A stretch of 64,000 bases of DNA from Nonomuraea guangzhouensis (GCF_019396345.1 NZ_JAHKRM010000002.1:539831-603830); one strand, 5' to 3'; positions 44,879-55,096 are shown, counted from the stretch's first letter. The notes: generated by a model not told the origin, from the letters alone. Translations and numbers: made by a program.

Positions 44879-46284
44879 GGACCGGCCTTGATGCGCGCGA
44901 TCAGGTCAACCCCCTCGGCGTCGACCACCACCGCGCGCACGATCTGACCGCGGACCAGGCCGATGCCCTGGACCGTGACGGACCCGTCGACCTCGGGACC
45001 CTGGTGGGCGGCCCTGCCCTCATAGCCGCCGTCGCCCAGGTCGTCGTCGATGAGCACGTCCACCTCCGTGCCGATGCGCTCCTCCGCGCGCTGCGCGGTC
45101 AGCTCCTCCGCGAGCTCGGTCAGCACGCGCACGCGATCGTCGATGACGTCCTGGTCGAGCTTGTCCGCGAAGCCGGCCGCCTCGGTGCCGTCCTCGTCGG
45201 AGTAGCCGAACACGCCGATCACGTCGAGCCTGGCCTGCTCCAGGAACCCGACCAGCTCGCCGAACTCCTCCTCGGTCTCACCGGGGAAGCCGACGATGAA
45301 GTTGGAGCGCACGCCTGCCTCCGGCGCGCCCGCGCGGATGGTCTCCAGCAGCCCCAGGAAGCGCTCAGGATCGCCGAAGCGGCGCATCCGGCGCAGGACG
45401 GTGCCACTGGCGTGCTGGAAGGACAGGTCGAAGTAGGGGGCGATGCCCTCGGTGCCGGCGAGCACGTCGATCAGCCCCGGGCGCAGCTCGGCCGGCTGCA
45501 GGTAGCTGGCCCGCACCCGCTCGATGCCCTCGACGGCCGCCAGCCGCGGCAGCAGCTTCTCCAGCGCCCGCAGGTCGCCCAGGTCCTTGCCGTAGGACGT
45601 GGAGTTCTCGCTGACCAGGACGAGCTCGCGCACGCCCCGGTGGCCCAGCCAGTCGGCCTCGGCCAGGAGCTCCTCGGGGTCGCGCGAGACGTAGGCGCCG
45701 CGGAAGGCCGGAATGGCGCAGAACGTACAGCGCCGGTCGCAGCCGGAGGCCAGCTTGAGCGAGGCCACCGGGCTCTCGTCGAGCCGTTTGCGGAGCACGC
45801 GCGGCCCGCTGGCGGGCGCCAGCCCCTCGGGCAGGTCGCCGTGGCCGGGGATGGCGGTCTTGGGTGCGCTGGCACGATCCACCGGCGAGATGGGCAGCAG
45901 GGTGCGGCGGTCTCGCGGCGTGTGCGGCTTGAGCGGCTTGCCGGCGAGCACGTCGTCGAGGCGGCCACCGATCTCGGTGTAGTCGTCGAAGGAGATGACC
46001 GCGCTGGCCTCGGGCAGCGCGTCGGCGAGCTCGTTGCCGTAGCGCTCGGCCATGCAGCCCGCGGCGACCACCTTGGCCCCGGAGTCGGCCGCGGCCAGCA
46101 GCGTGTCGATGGAGTCCTTCTTCGCCGAGTCGATGAAGCCACACGTGTTGACGACGACGACATCGGGGTCGTCGTCGCCCAGCTGCCAACCGGCAGCCTC
46201 AAGACGCGCGGCCAGCTCCTCGGAGTCGACCTCGTTGCGCGCGCAGCCCAGAGTGATCAGCGATGCGGTTCGGCGGGATGACAT
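44875..46284 (-). CDS. rimO: Ribosomal protein S12 methylthiotransferase RimO
   Basis: Radical-SAM enzyme of 469 residues that methylthiolates an Asp of ribosomal protein S12. In order: the N-terminal MTTase domain with its three cluster cysteines ([24 protein letters not shown]), the radical-SAM motif GCDRRCTFC, and a C-terminal TRAM domain starting near [20 protein letters not shown] 46284 is used; a GTG three codons upstream is also in frame. It overlaps pgsA by 4 nt. Confidence 0.95.
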   Translation of the reverse strand: MSSRRTASLITLGCARNEVDSEELAARLEAAGWQLGDDDPDVVVVNTCGFIDSAKKDSIDTLLAAADSGAKVVAAGCMAERYGNELADALPEASAVISFDDYTEIGGRLDDVLAGKPLKPHTPRDRRTLLPISPVDRASAPKTAIPGHGDLPEGLAPASGPRVLRKRLDESPVASLKLASGCDRRCTFCAIPAFRGAYVSRDPEELLAEADWLGHRGVRELVLVSENSTSYGKDLGDLRALEKLLPRLAAVEGIERVRASYLQPAELRPGLIDVLAGTEGIAPYFDLSFQHASGTVLRRMRRFGDPERFLGLLETIRAGAPEAGVRSNFIVGFPGETEEEFGELVGFLEQARLDVIGVFGYSDEDGTEAAGFADKLDQDVIDDRVRVLTELAEELTAQRAEERIGTEVDVLIDDDLGDGGYEGRAAHQGPEVDGSVTVQGIGLVRGQIVRAVVVDAEGVDLIARIKAGP

Positions 46285-46330
46285 GGTGAACACTACGGTA
46301 TCGGGAGTTGGCCACCACCGAGCGCACGGG

Positions 46331-47107
46331 CTACCTCGGCTGGGCTTCCGAAGGCACGAACGAGCGGGTCACCATCTCCCCGCGAGCCCCCGCACGACCC
46401 AGGTCCTTGCCGTTGACCTGCAACGACACGGCACCCGCGTCACCGATCACGAGATGGACGCCGCTCTCGGACTTCCAGGTCGAGCTCTTGCCCGCCGGCA
46501 ACGTTCCGGTGAAGAGGTTGAGTCCCTTGCCGTCGCGGACGTTCAGGTAGGACGCGCGCTTGGCCTTCACCTTGACGACGACCATTTTGTCCTTTTTTTC
46601 CTTGACGTCGTCCTTGGCCTTCTTCCCCTTGGCATGCGACGCCTTGGGAGCGTGCTCGCCGATCGGGGCGTTCGGCGGCACCAGGCGCGAGTCGGCGGTG
46701 CGCACCTCGTCCGACGTGCCGCCGCCGAGCACCCTGACCGCCCCGAACACCATGACGATGGCCAGCGCGACGCCCAGCGCCATCGTCCAGTTGAGGCCGC
46801 GCCGCTCGTTGATCCTGATCTTGCGTTCGGCCTGGAAGACGGCGGCGGCCCGGATGGGCGTGGCCGCCCCGCTGTGTTCTTCGTCATAGAAGTGGACGGT
46901 CGCCACGGGATCGAGTCCGACCGCCTTGGCTACGGCCCGGACGTGTCCCCGCGCGTAGAAGTCGCCACCGCACTGCGAGAAGTCGTCACGCTCGATCGCG
47001 TAGATGATCGCCTCACGAATGCGGGTGGCCTCGCTCAGTTGCGTGACTGTCAGCCCGGCGGTCCGCCGGGCCTCAGCAAGCATGGCCCCTGTGCTCTGTT
47101 CCGGCAT
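46331..47107 (-). CDS. RodZ-like helix-turn-helix membrane protein (DUF4115)
   Basis: A 258-residue protein with RodZ architecture. A cytoplasmic XRE-type helix-turn-helix ([34 protein letters not shown]) comes first, then a basic stretch, one membrane helix (about residues 107-128), a Lys-rich linker with [13 protein letters not shown], and an extracellular beta-rich DUF4115 domain. RodZ links MreB to the envelope in rods; the role in actinobacteria is less clear. ATG 47107 follows GGAAGG. It lies 78 bp after ftsK. Confidence 0.87.
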   Translation of the reverse strand: MPEQSTGAMLAEARRTAGLTVTQLSEATRIREAIIYAIERDDFSQCGGDFYARGHVRAVAKAVGLDPVATVHFYDEEHSGAATPIRAAAVFQAERKIRINERRGLNWTMALGVALAIVMVFGAVRVLGGGTSDEVRTADSRLVPPNAPIGEHAPKASHAKGKKAKDDVKEKKDKMVVVKVKAKRASYLNVRDGKGLNLFTGTLPAGKSSTWKSESGVHLVIGDAGAVSLQVNGKDLGRAGARGEMVTRSFVPSEAQPR

Positions 47108-47185
47108 GGCAAGCGCCTTCCGCCCCACGACGTTCTGTAATGATTCACATTCAATCAGTAGTCGTCGGGCGAACCTGCATTGGGG

Positions 47186-49693
47186 TCATTCGCCACGCAA
47201 GTCGGCGAGCAAACCAGGGAGCTCGTCGGGCTTCACCATCACTTCGCGGGCCTTCGAACCCTCGCTGGGGCCGACCACGTCGCGGCTCTCCAGCAGGTCC
47301 ATGAGCCGGCCCGCCTTGGCGAAGCCGACGCGGAGCTTGCGCTGCAGCATCGAGGTCGAGCCGAACTGCGTCGTCACGATCAGCTCGGCCGCCTGGACGA
47401 GCAGGTCGAGATCGTCACCGATGTCACCGTCGATCTCCCGCTTGGCCGGCGCCGCCGCGACGTCGTCGCGGTATTCGGCCTGCATCTGCGTCTTGCAGTG
47501 CGTGACGATCTCGGCGATCTCCTTCTCCGACACGAACGCGTTCTGGATGCGGATGGGCTTGCTGGCGCCCATCGGCAGGAACAGCGCGTCACCCTGGCCG
47601 ATGAGCTTGTCGGCGCCGGGCTGGTCGAGGATGACCCGCGAGTCGGTGAGGCTCGACACGGCGAACGCCAGCCGCGAGGGCACGTTCGCCTTGATCAGGC
47701 CGGTGACCACGTCGACGGACGGCCGCTGCGTGGCGATGACCAGGTGGATGCCGGCCGCGCGGGCGAGCTGCGTGATGCGCACGATGGAGTCCTCGACGTC
47801 ACGCGGGGCGACCATCATCAGGTCGGCCAGCTCGTCGACGATCACCAGCAGGTACGGGTAGGGCTGGTAGACCCGCTCGCTGCCCGGCGGCGGCTGCAGC
47901 TTGCCGGCCCGTACGGCCTTGTTGAACTCGTCGACGTGCCGGAACCCGCTGGCGGCCAGGTCGTCGTAGCGCCGGTCCATCTCCCCCACCACCCATTCGA
48001 GGGCCTCGGCGGCCTTCTTCGGGTTGGTGATGATGGGCGTGATCAGGTGGGGGATGCCCTCGTAGACCGACAGCTCCACCCGCTTGGGGTCGACGAGCAC
48101 CATGCGTACCTCGTCTGGTGTGGCGCGCATCAGGATGGAGGTGATCAGGCCGTTGACGCAGACCGACTTACCGGCGCCGGTGGCGCCCGCGATGAGCAGG
48201 TGGGGCATCTTGGCGAGGTTCGCCACGATCGTGCGCCCCTCGACGTCCTTGCCCAGTCCCACGATCATCGGGTGGTGGTCGCCCTGGGCCACCTTGGAGT
48301 TGAGCACGTCACCCAGGGAGACGAGGTCCTTGTCCGCGTTCGGGATCTCCACCCCGATCGCCGACTTCCCCGGAATCGGCGACAAGATCCTGACATCTGC
48401 CGATTTAACGGCATAAGCGATGTTCTTGGTGAGCGCCGTGACCTTCTCCACCTTGACCGCGGGCCCCAGCTCGATCTCGTAGCGGGTCACGGTCGGGCCG
48501 CGGGTGAACCCGATCACCTGCGCGTCGATGATGAACTGCTCCAGCACGCTGGTCAGCGCGTTGACGACGATGGTGTTGGCCTTGGTCTGCGGCTTGGGCG
48601 CGCTGCCCGGCTTGAGGAACTGCAGATCAGGCAGGCTGTACGGCCCGGCCTGCGGCGACAGCACCAGCTGCTCGACCTTGCGGGGCGCGGGGGTGGGCTC
48701 CGGCGGCTCGGGCTTCCTGACCGGCGCCGACGGCTCCTCCTCGTCCACCAGCCCCGGCACGATCTCGGGCGAGTGGTCGGAGCGCTTGTCCTGCTCGGAG
48801 AGCACCGGCGTGTCGAACGGCTTGACGAGGTCGCCCTTGTCGTCCACCTCGCCCTTCTTGGCCCGGGGCCGCTTCCTGACGGGCGCCGCCGCCTGCTCGG
48901 CGGGCGCGTGCCGTTCGAACAGCAGGTGCTTGAGCTCGGACAGCCGCTCCGGGATGCGGTGGACGGGCGTGGCCGTGATGACCAGCACGCCGAAGCCCGA
49001 CATGATCAGCAGCAGCGGGATCGTGATCCAGGCCGGCAGGATGCTCATCGGCGGCGCCGACACGATGAACCCGATGATGCCGCCCGCCTGCGACACCCGG
49101 TCCATGCCGTCGTTGGCGGTGCCCGCCGGGTAGGGCGTGTCGTTGGCCACGTGGATGACGCCGAGCACGCCGACGAGCAGCGCGCTCCACCCGATCACCA
49201 TGCGCCCGGTGTCGGCGTTCTGGTCGGGGTGGCGCAGGTAGCGCCAGGCGAGCAGGCCGAGCATCAGCGGGATCGCCCACGCCAGCGACCCGAACACGCT
49301 GTGCACGGTGACGTTGACCACACCGGAGACGGCGCCGTCGGCTCGGCGCCAGGTCATCGCCGCCATCACGATGGCGCCGGCGAGCACGGACAGGCCCACC
49401 CCGTCGCGCCGGTGGGCGGGATCGAGGTCGCGCGCGTTCTTGCCGAGTGCCCGCGCCGTGCTGCCGATGCCGTTGGCGAGCAGCATCCAGAGTCCGACGA
49501 TCAGTTTGCCGATCATCGTGAAGACCCAGCTGATCGGGTCCGGGTGGGTCAAGTTCGGCTTGCGCGCCGACGTGGCCCCCTTCGCCCTCGGCCGCCCGGT
49601 CGAGCTGGATCCGCGCTTGGTGGGGGTCGAGCGGGCGGAGGCCGACCGCTTCGCCGGCCCCTTGGATGCGCTTTTCGGCGTACGGGTGGCCAT
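47186..49693 (-). CDS. ftsK: DNA translocase FtsK/SpoIIIE
   Basis: An 835-residue hexameric DNA pump of septa. A basic Ser/Thr/Lys-rich N-terminus and four membrane helices (about residues 55-250) are followed by a Pro/charged linker. The motor has Walker A GATGAGKS and Walker B YLLVIVDELADLMM, and ATQRPSVDVVTGLIKANVPSR follows. The C-terminal winged-helix gamma domain (QFGSTSMLQRKLRVGFAKAGRLMDLLE), which reads polar DNA signals, is present. Length and order are typical for actinobacteria. Confidence 0.96.
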   Translation of the reverse strand: MATRTPKSASKGPAKRSASARSTPTKRGSSSTGRPRAKGATSARKPNLTHPDPISWVFTMIGKLIVGLWMLLANGIGSTARALGKNARDLDPAHRRDGVGLSVLAGAIVMAAMTWRRADGAVSGVVNVTVHSVFGSLAWAIPLMLGLLAWRYLRHPDQNADTGRMVIGWSALLVGVLGVIHVANDTPYPAGTANDGMDRVSQAGGIIGFIVSAPPMSILPAWITIPLLLIMSGFGVLVITATPVHRIPERLSELKHLLFERHAPAEQAAAPVRKRPRAKKGEVDDKGDLVKPFDTPVLSEQDKRSDHSPEIVPGLVDEEEPSAPVRKPEPPEPTPAPRKVEQLVLSPQAGPYSLPDLQFLKPGSAPKPQTKANTIVVNALTSVLEQFIIDAQVIGFTRGPTVTRYEIELGPAVKVEKVTALTKNIAYAVKSADVRILSPIPGKSAIGVEIPNADKDLVSLGDVLNSKVAQGDHHPMIVGLGKDVEGRTIVANLAKMPHLLIAGATGAGKSVCVNGLITSILMRATPDEVRMVLVDPKRVELSVYEGIPHLITPIITNPKKAAEALEWVVGEMDRRYDDLAASGFRHVDEFNKAVRAGKLQPPPGSERVYQPYPYLLVIVDELADLMMVAPRDVEDSIVRITQLARAAGIHLVIATQRPSVDVVTGLIKANVPSRLAFAVSSLTDSRVILDQPGADKLIGQGDALFLPMGASKPIRIQNAFVSEKEIAEIVTHCKTQMQAEYRDDVAAAPAKREIDGDIGDDLDLLVQAAELIVTTQFGSTSMLQRKLRVGFAKAGRLMDLLESRDVVGPSEGSKAREVMVKPDELPGLLADLRGE

Positions 49694-49774
49694 GATGCCA
49701 AAGGTACGACGGAGACACCGCGCGACGCACTCAGGCTCGCCGAGGTGCGCGAAAGCTCTCCTACCCCAGGCGTG

Positions 49775-50395
49775 TCACAGCCGAACCGAGTCGAAGGCCG
49801 CCTGCATGTGCGCCACCAGGTCGACCAGATCCTGGACGGTGCCTCTCAGGCCCTCGTCGTCGGAGCAGGAGTCCGCCAGTTGGTCGAGTCGCGCCTCGAC
49901 GGCGCCGAGGCGGTCGGCGAAGCCGGACAGCGCCTGCGCGTTCCTCGACAGCGCCGCGTCGTTCGGCAGGAGATCACTCAGCAGGGCCGTCCGCTCCCGC
50001 AGCATCGCGTTCTTGCGGAACAGCTCGATGAAGACCGCGACCTTGGACCGCACCACCCACGGATCGAACGGCTTGGCGATGTAGTCGACCGCGCCCACGG
50101 CGTAGCCGCGGAAGGCGACGTCGGATCCGGGCTCGGTGCTGGTCAGGAAGATGATGGGCACGTCACGCGCCTGGTCGAACCGCTTGATGTGGGTCGCCGT
50201 CTCGAAGCCGTCCATGCCGGGCATGAGCACGTCCAGCAGCACCACGGCGAAGTCGTGACGGAGCATCAGCTTCATGGCCTCCTGCCCCGACCTGGCCTTG
50301 AACAGTTGCTGCTGGAGCGGGCGTAAGACCGCCTCCAGCGCGACCAGGCTCTCGTCCTTGTCATCCACCAAAAGGATCTTTACCTGGCGATTCAT
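49775..50395 (-). CDS. Receiver-domain response regulator without DNA-binding domain
   Basis: A 206-residue protein. The CheY-like receiver spans residues 1-125 with the acidic pair Asp11-Asp12, phospho-acceptor Asp55 in VVLLDVLMPG, Thr near LTSTEP and Lys108 in AKPF. The remaining 80 residues look helical and contain no helix-turn-helix, so output is by protein contact. It diverges from a SpoIIE-type phosphatase gene with a 119-bp gap, which points to a partner-switching signalling pair. It precedes ftsK on the same strand by 81 bp. Confidence 0.88.
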   Translation of the reverse strand: MNRQVKILLVDDKDESLVALEAVLRPLQQQLFKARSGQEAMKLMLRHDFAVVLLDVLMPGMDGFETATHIKRFDQARDVPIIFLTSTEPGSDVAFRGYAVGAVDYIAKPFDPWVVRSKVAVFIELFRKNAMLRERTALLSDLLPNDAALSRNAQALSGFADRLGAVEARLDQLADSCSDDEGLRGTVQDLVDLVAHMQAAFDSVRL

Positions 50396-50514
50396 TCAGC
50401 ACCCTCCCGCGCGACCATGGCGGCCTTCTTCGCAACTGGGGGTAATGGAGCCCCATAGTCTGCCACTCTGAGAGTGACCGAACTGCCACATCGAGTGATG
50501 TTCTAGGACGCACA

Positions 50515-52983
50515 GTGGACACGACCCGCGTGTCGAGCACGGCCTTCGACGGCACCCCCCAGGCCCCCGCGGCCGCCCGGCGCTTCGTCCGCCAGGTGCT
50601 GGGCGAATGGCAACTGAGCCATCTGGCCGAAGACGCCGTACTGCTGACCAGCGAACTCGTCACCAACGCCGTCGTCCATGCGGGCACGGGGCTGGAGCTG
50701 ACCTGCCGGCTGGACCCGAACGCCATCCCGACCAAGCTGGAGATCGAGGTCGACGACCACCACCCGACCCGGATCGTGCCGGCCCCCGGCTCGCCACCCC
50801 CCGGCGGCATGGCCACCACGGGGCGTGGCCTCGTGCTGGCGGGCATGCTCGCCGACGCCTGGGGCGTCACGTACACGGGCACCGCCAAGCGGGTCTGGTT
50901 CCGCATGGAGCTGGACAAGGCGTGCGGGCACGAGAGCGCCTCCAGGATCCCCGCTCCGGCGCCCGCCGCGATCGCGACGTCCACCGAGAGCCTGCACGTC
51001 GCGGTCGTCGTGAGCGACCACGAGGGCCGGATCGTCACCTGGAACTGCGAGGCCGAGGCGCTGCTCGGCTGGCCCGCCGCCCAGGTCGTCGGCCGGCCGC
51101 TGGCGGAGCTGGTGGCCTGGCGCAGGCACGGCCCGTGCGCGCTGTCCCTGTCGGACACGCTCGGTCTCGGCCGCTGGCGCGGCGAGTCCAGGATGCGGCG
51201 CCTCGACGGCGGCCTGCTCCCGGTCTACATCTCCCATCTGCGCACCGACGGCCGCGCGCAGGACCGCCGGTCGATCTGGATGGTGGTGTCCAACGACCAC
51301 CGGTACGTCCTGGCCGCCCCGCCGGCCTCGTTCAAGCGGGAGCCGGGCGGGCGGATCAAGGACCTGCTCGACCGCGAGATGCCGCTCGACGAGCTGCTCG
51401 ACACCATCGCGCAGATCGTCCAGCTGTCCAGCGGAGGCGACGCCGCCTACGTCCTGGTGCGGGCCGAGGGCGGCAGCCGGTTCGGCGTCGTGGCGGGCTC
51501 GGGGGCGACGGCGGGGCTGGTGGGCGTGGTGGCCGCCGGTGTGTTCAGCACGGAGCAGAAGGCCCCCGCGATGGTCGAGGACCTGCTGGCCGCCGACGTC
51601 GAGCTGGCCCAGCGGCTCCAGGCCCGGTCGCTGGCGTGCGCGCCGCTCATCGTGGCGGGCGAGGTGACGGGCTACCTGGTGGTGACGGCCGCCGAGCCCG
51701 CCCGCTTCGACCAGGCGCTCACCGCGAGCCTGCAGCACATCGCGGACCAGGTCGCGGCGACCGTGCAGCGCGAGCGGCTGGCCGAGCAGGACCGGGCTCA
51801 CCGGGGCCGGCTGTCGTTCCTCGCGGAGGCCGGCGAGCTGCTCGCGGGCGTGCACGACGAGGAGCTGATCGCGGCCCTGACGGCCCAGCTGGTGGTGCCC
51901 AAGATCGCCACCTGGGCCGCGGTCTACCTGACCGACCTGGCGGGCATGACCAGGCTCGCGCACGTGTGGCACAGCGAGGAGCACCACAACGCCGACCTGC
52001 GCAAGGCCCTGCCCGTCATCCCGCGTTCGACGCTGGGCGAGGTGACCTGGCCGGTCGGGCCGGAGAGCGTGCTGTCGTTCCCGCTGATGACCCAGGGCCG
52101 CTCGCACGGCGCGCTGGTGATCGGGCGCATCGAGCCGACCCTGCCGCTGGAGCTGGCCGACCTGCTCGCCGACCTGTGCCGCCTGGTGGCGCTCAACCTC
52201 CACACGGCCATGCTCTACTCGCGGCAGGCGACCACCTCGCGGGTGCTGCAGCGCAGCCTGCTGCCCATGCGGGTCGCGCCGATGCCGGGGCTGGAGTCCG
52301 CGGTCGTCTACGAGCCCGCGGAAGAGGGCGCGGACGTCGGCGGCGACTTCTACGACCTGTTCGCCGTCGGTGACCACTGGTGCTTCGCCCTCGGCGACGT
52401 GTGCGGCAGCGGCCCGGAGGCCGCCGCCGTGACCGGGCTGGCCCGCCACGCCGTACGGCTGCTGGCCAAGGAGCACTACACGGTGGCCGACATCCTCGAC
52501 CGGCTCAACCGGACGCTGCTCGACGAGGGCGAGGACGGCCGCTTCCTCAGCCTGCTCTGCGGCCAGCTGACGCCGCTGCCCCAGGGCGGCGCGCTGTGCA
52601 CCCTGGCCTCCGCGGGCCATCCCGTGCCCCTGCTGCTGCGCGCGAACGGCGAGGTCGTGCCCGTGGCCACCTCGCAGTTGCTGCTGGGCGTCGACGGCGG
52701 CGCGCGGTTCTACACCGAATCGTTCGAGCTGCTGCCCGAGGAGCTGCTCCTGTGCGTCACCGACGGCGTCACCGAGCGGCGCGACGGCGACCGGCTGCTC
52801 GATGACGACGACGGGCTGACCGCGATCCTGTCGGGCTGCTCGGGGCTGAGCGCGCACGCCGTGGCCGAGCGGATCAGGCAGGCGGTCGAGTCGTTCGCCT
52901 CCGAGCCGTCACACGACGACGTGGCGCTGCTGGTGCTCCGGGCCACGACCGCGCTGCGGGCCGGTCAGGTGGTGAACCGGTAG
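50515..52983 (+). CDS. SpoIIE-type PP2C phosphatase with RsbW-like kinase, PAS and GAF domains
   Basis: An 822-residue soluble signalling protein starting with GTG. In order: a GHKL ATPase of the anti-sigma-kinase type (N-box SELVTNAVVHAGT and G1 box TTGRGLVLAG, residues 1-140), a PAS domain (about 160-265), two GAF-like domains (about 285-580), and a PP2C/SpoIIE phosphatase (about 600-815). The phosphatase has the metal-binding GADVGGDFYDLF, LGDVCGSG, TDGVTER and SHDDVALLVL. It combines both opposing enzymes of a partner switch. It is divergent from the receiver gene and overlaps galM by 19 nt at the 3' end. Confidence 0.9.
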   Translation: MDTTRVSSTAFDGTPQAPAAARRFVRQVLGEWQLSHLAEDAVLLTSELVTNAVVHAGTGLELTCRLDPNAIPTKLEIEVDDHHPTRIVPAPGSPPPGGMATTGRGLVLAGMLADAWGVTYTGTAKRVWFRMELDKACGHESASRIPAPAPAAIATSTESLHVAVVVSDHEGRIVTWNCEAEALLGWPAAQVVGRPLAELVAWRRHGPCALSLSDTLGLGRWRGESRMRRLDGGLLPVYISHLRTDGRAQDRRSIWMVVSNDHRYVLAAPPASFKREPGGRIKDLLDREMPLDELLDTIAQIVQLSSGGDAAYVLVRAEGGSRFGVVAGSGATAGLVGVVAAGVFSTEQKAPAMVEDLLAADVELAQRLQARSLACAPLIVAGEVTGYLVVTAAEPARFDQALTASLQHIADQVAATVQRERLAEQDRAHRGRLSFLAEAGELLAGVHDEELIAALTAQLVVPKIATWAAVYLTDLAGMTRLAHVWHSEEHHNADLRKALPVIPRSTLGEVTWPVGPESVLSFPLMTQGRSHGALVIGRIEPTLPLELADLLADLCRLVALNLHTAMLYSRQATTSRVLQRSLLPMRVAPMPGLESAVVYEPAEEGADVGGDFYDLFAVGDHWCFALGDVCGSGPEAAAVTGLARHAVRLLAKEHYTVADILDRLNRTLLDEGEDGRFLSLLCGQLTPLPQGGALCTLASAGHPVPLLLRANGEVVPVATSQLLLGVDGGARFYTESFELLPEELLLCVTDGVTERRDGDRLLDDDDGLTAILSGCSGLSAHAVAERIRQAVESFASEPSHDDVALLVLRATTALRAGQVVNR

Positions 52984-53906
52984 GTGGTGGAGGAGGTGCG
53001 GGTCTCGCCCGGCCTGACCACGGTGGAGGGGAACCGCGGCTGGTTGGGCGAGTCGGGGAAGTGCTGCGTCTCCAGGCAGAGACCCGCGTGCGGCCCGTAC
53101 GGCGTGGCGACGCCGTCGAGCATGCCACCCGCGTAGAACTGGACGCCCGGCTCGGTGGTCGTGACCTCCATGGTCAGGCCGCCGACCGGCTCGGTCACCC
53201 GGATGCCGCCGTCGAGCACGTAGCAGTGGTCATAGCCGCCGTCGTAGCGCTCGCCCACCGCGTGCGGCGTGGTGAAGTCGAACTCCGTGCCCTTGACCGG
53301 CGCCGGCTCGCCGGTGGGGATCTTGTGCTCGTCGACGGGCAGGTAGTGCTCGGCGTCCATCTGGATCACGTGCCCGAGCACGTCGCCGCCGCCCGCGAGG
53401 TTGAAATAGGAGTGGTTGGTGAGGTTGACGACGGTCGGCGCGTCGGTCTCGGCCGTGTAGTCGAGGCGGATGGCGTCGTCTTCGAGCGTGTAGGTGATCG
53501 AGGCGGTCAGCGTGCCCGGGTAGCCCTGGTCGCCGTCAGGGCTGACCACCGTGAGCGTCACGGAGGAGCCGGTGGCCTCGGAGATCGTCCACACCTTGCG
53601 GTCGAAGCCGTGGTCGCCGCCGTGCAGGCTGTTGGGCCCGTTGTTGAGCGGCAGGCGGTGTTCGGCTCCGTCGAGGGTGAAGCGGCCGCCGGCGATGCGG
53701 TTGCCATATCTGCCGACGACGGCGCCGAAGTAGCGGCTGCGGGTCAGGTAATCCTCCAGCGTGGTCAGCCCGAGCACCACATTGACGCCCGACACCTCCA
53801 GCGACTGCAGGATGGCGCCGTAACTGAGCACGCTCGCGCGCAGCCGTCCCGAGGACAGCTCGACACGCTCGACCTGTTCACCAGACGGCAGCGTTCCGAA
53901 GATCAT
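52965..53906 (-). CDS. galM: Aldose 1-epimerase (mutarotase)
   Basis: A 313-residue GalM-family protein that interconverts sugar anomers. Conserved features are GRYGNRIAGGRF, the NNGPNSLHGG loop, the catalytic-type His in NLTNHSYFNLAG, and a late Glu in LCLETQHFPDSPN. ATG 53906 follows GGAAAGG. It overlaps the lacI-type gene by 4 nt and so is co-transcribed with it; a role in feeding the adjacent sugar-acid pathway is likely. Confidence 0.92.
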   Translation of the reverse strand: MIFGTLPSGEQVERVELSSGRLRASVLSYGAILQSLEVSGVNVVLGLTTLEDYLTRSRYFGAVVGRYGNRIAGGRFTLDGAEHRLPLNNGPNSLHGGDHGFDRKVWTISEATGSSVTLTVVSPDGDQGYPGTLTASITYTLEDDAIRLDYTAETDAPTVVNLTNHSYFNLAGGGDVLGHVIQMDAEHYLPVDEHKIPTGEPAPVKGTEFDFTTPHAVGERYDGGYDHCYVLDGGIRVTEPVGGLTMEVTTTEPGVQFYAGGMLDGVATPYGPHAGLCLETQHFPDSPNQPRFPSTVVRPGETRTSSTTYRFTT

Positions 53907-54874
53907 CTGTGTGCCTTTCCCGTGGACTCGCGGACGATCAGGGCGGTCTCCAGCATCGTGGCGGCGGCGGTTGCCGCCGAGTCCACCGACTGGAGAAGCA
54001 GGTCGACGGCGATCCGGCCGGCTGCGGCGGTGGGCATGGCGATCGTCGTCAGCTTCGGGCGGCTCAACCGGCCCGGCACGATGTCGTCCACGCCGATCAC
54101 GCTGACGTCGCCGGGGACGTTCTTGCCGCGCTCGGCGAGTCCCTCGATGAGGCCGATGGCGACCAGGTCGTTGTAGGCCAGCACGCCCGTCGCGCCGGAG
54201 GCGATCACGTCGGTGGCCGCCGCCAGGCCGCCCAGCTCCGTCGGCGGGTTGGGGCCGAGGAAGACGACGTCCACGTCGCTCATGGTGGCCGCCGCCTCCT
54301 GCATCTCCTTGCTGGTCCACGACCCGCTGGGCCCGGTGACCAGGGCGATGCGGCGGTGCCCGAGCGCGGTGAGGTGCTCGACGGCCAGCCTGGCGCCCCG
54401 GCCCACGTCCATGAGCACGGTCGGCAGGCCCTTGGCCCGGCGGTTGACCACGACGAAGGGCACCTCCTCGCGCAGGCGCTCTATCGTCCGGTTCGTCAGG
54501 CGCGGGCTGCACAGCAGCACGCCGTCGACCTGCTTGGTGAGGGTCTGGATCAGATCCTCCTCCACCTGCGGGTCCTCGTCTGTGTCGGCCACGAACACGT
54601 GGTAGTCGCGGAGCCTGGCCTGCGCCTGGGCCGCCTTGATCAGCGGCGGGAAGAAGGGGTTGGCGATGTCGGCCACGATGAGGCCGATATTGTGGGTGCG
54701 GCCCGTGGTCAGCGCCCGCGCGGCGCGGTTGGGCCGGTAGCCGAGATCCTCGGCGATGGCGAGCACGCGGGTGCGCGTCTCGGGATTGACCAGGTGGGGC
54801 GCGGAGAACGCCCGGGACACCGTGGACACATGCACGCCCGACGCCTCAGCCACGTCACGAATCGTCACCGCCAC
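53903..54874 (-). CDS. LacI family transcriptional repressor
   Basis: A 323-residue repressor. The N-terminal LacI helix-turn-helix is TIRDVAEASGVHVSTVSRAFSAP, with the hinge helix RPNRAARALTTGRT; a periplasmic-binding-like effector domain with GLIVADIANPFF follows. GTG 54874 follows GGAGGAGG. LacI-type operators lie in its own promoter and in the divergent promoter of the sugar-acid operon, so it probably controls both. The inducer is unknown, presumably a uronate or aldonate. Confidence 0.92.
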   Translation of the reverse strand: MAVTIRDVAEASGVHVSTVSRAFSAPHLVNPETRTRVLAIAEDLGYRPNRAARALTTGRTHNIGLIVADIANPFFPPLIKAAQAQARLRDYHVFVADTDEDPQVEEDLIQTLTKQVDGVLLCSPRLTNRTIERLREEVPFVVVNRRAKGLPTVLMDVGRGARLAVEHLTALGHRRIALVTGPSGSWTSKEMQEAAATMSDVDVVFLGPNPPTELGGLAAATDVIASGATGVLAYNDLVAIGLIEGLAERGKNVPGDVSVIGVDDIVPGRLSRPKLTTIAMPTAAAGRIAVDLLLQSVDSAATAAATMLETALIVRESTGKAHR

Positions 54875-54901
54875 GCTTGGCCTCCTCCGACCGTGCTTAG
54901 T

Positions 54902-54932
54902 ACTTTAGTGCAATCGTTTGTATCGCTGTCAA
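54902..54932 (-). promoter_or_regulatory. Promoter of lacI-galM with LacI operator in the spacer
   Basis: On the minus strand a perfect -35 TTGACA (54932-54927) and a -10 TAAAGT (54907-54902) are separated by 19 bp. The LacI-type operator TGCAATCGTTTGTA (54909-54922) lies between them. Binding would block the polymerase, implying autorepression. Confidence 0.65.
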
Positions 54933-55020
54933 TCAGCCATCGCCGCCTGATTTTTCCGCTAAATCCCCACCATATCTCTTCATATGGGCAGACCGCCTGG
55001 CCGTTACAGGGCCCGGCCGC

Positions 55021-55066
55021 TTGACGTTCTCCCGGCCTCGCCTCGATACTTTCTGCAACCGGTTGC
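55021..55066 (+). promoter_or_regulatory. Promoter and LacI operator of the sugar-acid operon
   Basis: TTGACG (55021-55026), 18 bp, GATACT (55045-55050), then the perfect 12-bp palindrome GCAACCGGTTGC (55055-55066) over the expected transcription start. This is the classical LacI-family repression geometry, 30 bp before the first gene. Confidence 0.75.
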
Positions 55067-55096
55067 CGTATCCAACGCAGGAGTGGTGAACGACCG

